A stretch of DNA of 10,378 nt from SIG587 sp045649505. GTDB lineage: Bacteria; Bacillota; Clostridia; Oscillospirales; Acutalibacteraceae. The translations under genes and the position numbers were made by a program. Below, one piece after another: positions 7,008 through 10,378 of this stretch. The stretch covers positions 1 to 10,378 of the forward strand of contig JAZRQA010000086.1 of the NCBI GenBank assembly GCA_045649505.1, read 5' to 3'. The stretch's first letter is position 1, and each line of letters opens with the position of its first letter. Under the pieces are notes generated by a model. That model was not told the DNA's origin. It saw only the letters and a list, made by a program, of their open reading frames with translations, and searched no databases.

Positions 7008-8498
7008 ATGAATTATAACAGTACAAGGAATAACGATTTAAAGGCCACAGCGGCTCAGGCTATTGCAACGGGTATTGCGCCTGACGGCGGTCTGTTTGTG
7101 CCAGAAAATGTGCCTGCATTAAGCATTTTTGATTTTGAAAATTTAAGAAAGCTCTCCTATGTTGATAGAGCTGCATATATACTTAAGCTTTTTCTTACTG
7201 ATTTTACCGATGAGGATATTGCTTATTGTACTAAAGGTGCTTATGAAAATACTTTCGAAAAGAATCAGCCGGCACCGCTTTATACACTTAATGATAATAC
7301 CGAAATTCTTGAACTGTGGCACGGTCCTACTTGCGCATTTAAGGACCTTGCGCTTCAGCTTCTTCCTTATCTTCTTACAACCTCGGCTAAAAAGGTTGCA
7401 AGCGGTAAGGAAACGGTAATTCTTGTTGCTACCTCCGGTGATACGGGTAAAGCCGCTCTTGAAGGCTTTAAGGATGTTGATGGCACAAGAATAATTGTTT
7501 TCTATCCTAATGACGGTGTCAGCCCTATGCAAAAATTCCAAATGTGTACTCAAAAGGGTGAAAATGTATCTGTATGCGCCATTAACGGCAATTTTGACGA
7601 TGCTCAAAGTGCAGTTAAAAAAATATTTACCGATGCTGATACAGCTATGCTTCTTAACGAAAACGGTATGCAGTTTAGCAGTGCAAACTCCATTAACTGG
7701 GGCAGACTTGCGCCGCAGATAGTTTATTATATAAGTGCATATTGCGATTTACTTAAAAAAGGTAAGGCTGTCGATAAGACGGGCTTCAATGTTGTTGTTC
7801 CAACAGGAAATTTCGGTAATATTCTTGCGGCCTATTATGCAAAAAAAATGGGAGTGCCTATAAAAAGACTTATATGTGCTTCAAATTCAAATAATGTTCT
7901 TACCGATTTCCTAAATACGGGAAAATACGATCGTAACAGAAAATTTTACACAACGGTTTCTCCTTCAATGGATATTCTTATTTCCAGCAATCTTGAAAGA
8001 ATGCTTTACGAGCTATGTGACCGCAACGATAAGCTTGTTACCGACTGGCAGACAGCCCTTTCAAATAACGGTACGTTTACTGTAACCGATACCGTAAAAG
8101 CCCGTCTTGACGAAATTTTTTACGGCGGCTGTTGTGACGATGAGCAGACATTAAGAACAATAAAGGAAACCTATAATAAATACGGTTATCTGTGTGATAC
8201 TCACACTGCGGTTGCGGTAAGTGTTTATAACAATTATGTTAAGGAGACCGCGGATGACACCGTAACGGTTATCGCTTCAACCGCGAGCCCCTATAAGTTC
8301 TCTGCGAGCGTATTATCCGCTTTTGGCGAGAGTGCTCCCGAGCAGGAGTTTGATGCAGTAGATATGCTTAACGCTAAAACCGAAGTAGTTGTACCTCAGC
8401 CTTTAAGTGACCTTAAAAAAGCTACTGTTCGCTTTAGAGATATTTGCGAGAAGGAAAACATAAAAAATACCGTCTTAGGGTATCTTAATATTAAGTAA
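7008..8498 (+). CDS. thrC: Threonine synthase
   Basis: This PLP-dependent enzyme converts O-phospho-L-homoserine to L-threonine and phosphate, the last step of threonine synthesis. The 496-residue protein begins MNYNSTRN, as expected for the family. The early phrase IAPDGGLFVPE (about 23-33) is characteristic. The PLP lysine is Lys112 in HGPTCAFKDLA; the phosphate-cup motif TSGDTG (142-147) and VVPTGNFGNILA follow. The length matches the longer bacterial form found in Clostridia. The start is ATG 7008, with GGGAGG (6995-7000) seven bases upstream; an in-frame TTG at 6981 lies at the likely transcription start and is rejected. No other threonine or homoserine genes are near, so it stands as a single gene with its own promoter and terminator. 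Confidence 0.97.
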   Translation: MNYNSTRNNDLKATAAQAIATGIAPDGGLFVPENVPALSIFDFENLRKLSYVDRAAYILKLFLTDFTDEDIAYCTKGAYENTFEKNQPAPLYTLNDNTEILELWHGPTCAFKDLALQLLPYLLTTSAKKVASGKETVILVATSGDTGKAALEGFKDVDGTRIIVFYPNDGVSPMQKFQMCTQKGENVSVCAINGNFDDAQSAVKKIFTDADTAMLLNENGMQFSSANSINWGRLAPQIVYYISAYCDLLKKGKAVDKTGFNVVVPTGNFGNILAAYYAKKMGVPIKRLICASNSNNVLTDFLNTGKYDRNRKFYTTVSPSMDILISSNLERMLYELCDRNDKLVTDWQTALSNNGTFTVTDTVKARLDEIFYGGCCDDEQTLRTIKETYNKYGYLCDTHTAVAVSVYNNYVKETADDTVTVIASTASPYKFSASVLSAFGESAPEQEFDAVDMLNAKTEVVVPQPLSDLKKATVRFRDICEKENIKNTVLGYLNIK

Positions 8499-8530
8499 AA
8501 AAATACCCGATTTTTAATCGGGTATTTTTT
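8497..8530. terminator. Bidirectional intrinsic terminator between thrC and the convergent DUF1540 gene
   Basis: TACCCGAT (8504-8511) pairs with ATCGGGTA (8517-8524) around a TTTTA loop. The stem is flanked by A residues on the left (8497-8503) and T residues on the right (8525-8530), so it can end transcription from either side. The left A-tract overlaps the thrC stop codon; the minus-strand gene stops 10 bases beyond the right T-tract. Confidence 0.9.
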
Positions 8531-8539
8531 GTGCAGGAC

Positions 8540-8713
8540 TTATTCTGCCTTGGCTTTAAAGGTGGTGCAGGCGGTCTCTGAGCAATTACAAGAGCCGCAG
8601 TAGCCTACCTCTATTTTACCTGCCTCGCAACGGTCGTTGGTGGTATGGTAGGTGCAGTTTTTGACCTCGCACTTGATACCGGAAATAACATCTTTAGATC
8701 CGCAATTTGCCAT
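8540..8713 (-). CDS. Small cysteine-rich DUF1540 protein
   Basis: This 57-residue protein is read on the minus strand from ATG at 8713 to TAA at 8540. It carries eight cysteines at positions 4, 15, 20, 29, 39, 42, 44 and 49. The order GIKCEVKNCTYH, CEAGKIEVG, then a cysteine cluster and CTTFKAKAE at the C-terminus is the DUF1540 pattern, a short domain common in spore-forming Firmicutes and probably a metal-binding knuckle. Its function is unknown. An AAAGGA site (complement of 8724-8729) lies ten bases upstream. It is convergent with thrC, shares its terminator, and is divergent from the metallophosphoesterase gene. Reading-frame integrity, the ribosome binding site, the -10 box and the terminator together make it a real gene despite its size. 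Confidence 0.9.
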   Translation of the reverse strand: MANCGSKDVISGIKCEVKNCTYHTTNDRCEAGKIEVGYCGSCNCSETACTTFKAKAE

Positions 8714-8751
8714 TTTTTATTCATCCTTTCCGCCCTTTTCGGGCATAAATT

Positions 8752-8757
8752 ATTATA
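8752..8757 (-). promoter_or_regulatory. Probable -10 box of the DUF1540 gene
   Basis: On the minus strand these bases read TATAAT, a perfect -10, about 39 bases before the ATG. The bases 17-18 upstream match TTGACA poorly, so only the -10 is supported. The same AT core reads TATTAT (8751-8756) on the plus strand and might also serve the divergent metallophosphoesterase gene. A short hairpin GCCC-TTTTC-GGGC (8732-8744) lies in the predicted minus-strand leader. Confidence 0.5.
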
Positions 8758-8799
8758 CCCAAAAAATAAGCAAATTTTATGTGGGAGTGAAATTTTTAT

Positions 8800-9492
8800 T
8801 TGAGTATTTATACCATTTCCGATCTGCATCTTTCCTTTGGTGCTGATAAGCCTATGGATATTTTTCGGGGTTGGGAAAATCACGCTTTTCGTATTGAAAA
8901 AAACTGGAAAAACCTGATATGCGATAATGACACCGTGGTTTTACCGGGAGATCTTTCCTGGGGTTTAAAGTTTGAGGAAGCAAAACCCGATTTTGCATTC
9001 TTAAATTCTTTGCCGGGTAAAAAAATTCTGCTTAAAGGTAATCACGACTTGTGGTGGGGAACAGCAAAAAAGATGCAGGAATTTTTAAATAATAATAATT
9101 TTTCAACTATTGATTTCATTTTTAATAATACAATAGTTTCAGAAGGCTTCGCAGTCTGCGGTACAAGAGGCTGGTTTTACGATGATGTGTCATCAGACAA
9201 AAAGGTTATTCTGCGTGAAGCGGGAAGGCTTAGGATGTCAATTGATGCCGCAATGGCCACAGGACTTAAACCTCTTGTCTTTCTCCATTATCCGCCCGTT
9301 TACGGTGAGCAGGTTTGTGAGGAGATTTTCTGTGTGCTTAAAGAAAAAGATATAAAGAAGATCTATTACGGTCATATTCACGGTATCGGAAGAAATAATA
9401 TTGTCGCCGAATATGACGGGATTTCGTTCAAATTGGTATCATCTGATTGCATTGATTTCACACCCTTTTGTATAAGTTGTGAAAAAAAATAA
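8800..9492 (+). CDS. Metallophosphoesterase (calcineurin-like phosphohydrolase)
   Basis: This 230-residue protein of the calcineurin-like superfamily hydrolyses phosphoesters with a two-metal centre. All five metal-binding blocks are seen in order: Asp8 and His10 (SDLHL), Asp51 (PGDLSWG), Asn81-His82-Asp83 (GNHD), His163 (LHYPP), and His192 and His194 (GHIHG). There is no signal peptide or membrane segment, so it is cytoplasmic. The substrate cannot be told from the sequence. TTG 8800 is the start because the first catalytic block begins at residue 7, leaving no room for a later start; a GGGAGTGA site (8783-8790) lies upstream. It is divergent from the DUF1540 gene and is followed by tig after 110 bases, with no terminator seen between. 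Confidence 0.93.
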   Translation: MSIYTISDLHLSFGADKPMDIFRGWENHAFRIEKNWKNLICDNDTVVLPGDLSWGLKFEEAKPDFAFLNSLPGKKILLKGNHDLWWGTAKKMQEFLNNNNFSTIDFIFNNTIVSEGFAVCGTRGWFYDDVSSDKKVILREAGRLRMSIDAAMATGLKPLVFLHYPPVYGEQVCEEIFCVLKEKDIKKIYYGHIHGIGRNNIVAEYDGISFKLVSSDCIDFTPFCISCEKK

Positions 9493-9510
9493 AAAATTGC
9501 AAAAAAGTGG

Positions 9511-9539
9511 TAGAAAAATCGCAGAGTATGTGTTATATT
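9511..9539 (+). promoter_or_regulatory. Probable promoter of tig, with extended -10
   Basis: The -10 TATATT (9534-9539) is preceded by TG at 9531-9532, one base away, making it an extended -10. Seventeen bases upstream is a weak -35, TAGAAA (9511-9516), matching four of six consensus bases. The nine bases ATGTGTTAT (9528-9536) are identical to those at the rplS -10 region. Confidence 0.6.
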
Positions 9540-9551
9540 ATTATGAGATAC

Positions 9552-9582
9552 GGTCTGTATTATTAAATTTTGTTTGCAGACC
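9552..9582 (+). other. Hairpin in the tig leader
   Basis: GGTCTG (9552-9557) is complementary to CAGACC (9577-9582) across a 19-base AT-rich loop. The element lies in the predicted 5' leader, ten to forty bases before the ribosome binding site. It is too far from a T-tract to be a terminator. It may be chance; no known leader family is recognised. Confidence 0.35.
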
Positions 9583-9602
9583 TAAAATATCGGAGGTAAA
9601 TT

Positions 9603-10378
9603 ATGAGTTTAAAAGCATCAAAAAAGGTCGATACAAACCGCTATGAACTGGAAATTGTTATCGACTCAGCAAAATTCGGCGAGGCAATTAAGGAAGTTTA
9701 TAGAAAGAACGGCAAAAAAATGAACGTTCCCGGCTTCCGTAAGGGTAAGGCACCCAAGCACGTTATCGAAAAGCTTTACGGAACCACCGTGTTTTACGAT
9801 GAGGCGCTTGATAATCTTCTTCCCGAAGCGTACGAAACCGCACTCGCTTCCACAAAGCTCGAAGCGGTAAGCCGTCCCGAAATCGATATCGTTTCTATCG
9901 ATGAAAAGGGTGTTACACTTAAGGCTCAGGTTTGGACAAAGCCCAACGTTGAAATTTCTGCATATAAAGGACTCGAGGTTACAAAAGAAGCTGTTGTTGT
10001 AACCGACGAAGATATTATGAAGGAGATCGATTCTACCCGTGAACGCAACTCGCGTATGCTTACCGTAGAAGGCAGAGCAGCGCAGAACGGCGATCAGGCT
10101 GTTATCGATTTCGAAGGCTTCCTCGATGGTGTCGCATTTGAAGGCGGCAAGGGCGAAAAGTTCCCCTTGGAGCTCGGCAGCGGTAGCTTTATCCCCGGTT
10201 TTGAAGAACAGATCGTGGGCAAGAACGTTGGCGATGAATTCGATATCGATGTAACCTTCCCCGAAGACTACGGCGCAGAAAACCTTGCAGGTAAGGCACT
10301 TGTATTTAAAATCAAGGTCCACGAGATTAAGGTTAAGGAACTTCCCGAACTCGACGATGAATTCGTTAAGGACGTTTC
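9603..10378 (+). CDS. tig: Trigger factor (N-terminal 258 residues; gene runs off the window)
   Basis: Trigger factor is the ribosome-bound chaperone and peptidyl-prolyl isomerase that meets nascent chains at the exit tunnel. The visible part holds the ribosome-binding domain with its signature loop GFRKGKAP (44-51), and then the FKBP-type isomerase domain at about 160-243 (GDQAVIDFEG, ELGSGSFIPGFEEQIVG). The beginning of the substrate-binding C-terminal domain follows (ELPELDDEFVKD). Full-length proteins have about 430 residues, so roughly 40 per cent is missing. ATG 9603 is supported by GGAGG (9592-9596), six bases upstream. Codon use is richer in C-ending codons (TTC, ATC, CCC) than in the neighbouring metallophosphoesterase, in keeping with high expression. 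In Firmicutes clpP and clpX often follow tig; they would lie outside. Confidence 0.97.
   Translation, partial: MSLKASKKVDTNRYELEIVIDSAKFGEAIKEVYRKNGKKMNVPGFRKGKAPKHVIEKLYGTTVFYDEALDNLLPEAYETALASTKLEAVSRPEIDIVSIDEKGVTLKAQVWTKPNVEISAYKGLEVTKEAVVVTDEDIMKEIDSTRERNSRMLTVEGRAAQNGDQAVIDFEGFLDGVAFEGGKGEKFPLELGSGSFIPGFEEQIVGKNVGDEFDIDVTFPEDYGAENLAGKALVFKIKVHEIKVKELPELDDEFVKDV

Noticed and set aside
8652..8846. 64-residue plus-strand frame over the divergent region
   Set aside because: It is antisense to the DUF1540 gene and continues out of frame into the phosphoesterase start; no domain or supporting signal was seen.
8611..8883. 90-residue minus-strand frame overlapping the DUF1540 and phosphoesterase genes
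   Set aside because: It overlaps the DUF1540 gene in another frame and crosses the promoter region and the start of the phosphoesterase gene. It lacks the cysteine motif pattern and a good start site.
9666..10322. Long minus-strand reading frame opposite trigger factor
   Set aside because: It lies antisense to tig, whose ribosome-binding and FKBP motifs are clear. It has no ribosome binding site and no recognisable domain.
1..10378. tRNA, rRNA, CRISPR array, insertion sequence, phage or defence genes
   Set aside because: I looked on both strands and saw no cloverleaf, spaced direct repeats, transposase or integrase motif, or terminal inverted repeats. All substantial coding sequence is explained by the listed genes.

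Overview
The window looks like ordinary chromosomal DNA from a low-GC, spore-forming Firmicute of the class Clostridia, probably an Oscillospirales/Ruminococcaceae-type gut bacterium. The evidence is AT-rich coding sequence, strong AGGAGG-type ribosome binding sites, several TTG starts, a YpeB-type spore protein, a DUF1540 cysteine-rich mini-protein, and a conserved rplS / ylqF (rbgA) / rnhB / yraN neighbourhood. The taxon is inferred from gene content and composition, not from a database match.

Layout. Positions 1-1598 hold the 3' part of a gene for a membrane-anchored protein of unknown function, closed by a strong terminator (1623-1660). Next is ypeB (1739-3061), without its usual partner sleB beside it. 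A promoter with an extended -10 element (3065-3093) and a structured leader (3100-3212) precede rplS, the gene for ribosomal protein L19 (3222-3566), which ends at a hairpin with an interrupted T-tract. A tightly packed run follows: lepB (3669-4274), ylqF/rbgA (4274-5128), rnhB (5132-5731), yraN (5731-6117) and a peptidase M19 dipeptidase (6104-6952). The gaps are between minus 14 and plus 3 bases, so this is almost certainly one transcription unit, probably fed by read-through from rplS. thrC (7008-8498) has its own near-consensus promoter and ends at a bidirectional terminator shared with a convergent 57-residue DUF1540 protein gene on the minus strand (8540-8713). Divergent from that gene is a metallophosphoesterase (8800-9492). 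The window ends inside tig, for trigger factor (9603 onward).

How the genes fit together. The core is a growth module: a ribosomal protein, a 50S assembly GTPase, signal peptidase, RNase HII, a YraN nuclease-fold protein and the ribosome-bound chaperone trigger factor. YpeB belongs to spore germination, and thrC to amino-acid biosynthesis. I see no tRNA, rRNA, CRISPR array, insertion sequence, phage gene or defence system. No intergenic stretch exceeds 300 bases. I did not find a convincing new multi-gene system. The points most worth checking are the alternative pairings in the rplS leader, the orphan ypeB, the unknown membrane protein at the left edge, the compact 8-cysteine protein, and the matching -10 regions of rplS and tig.
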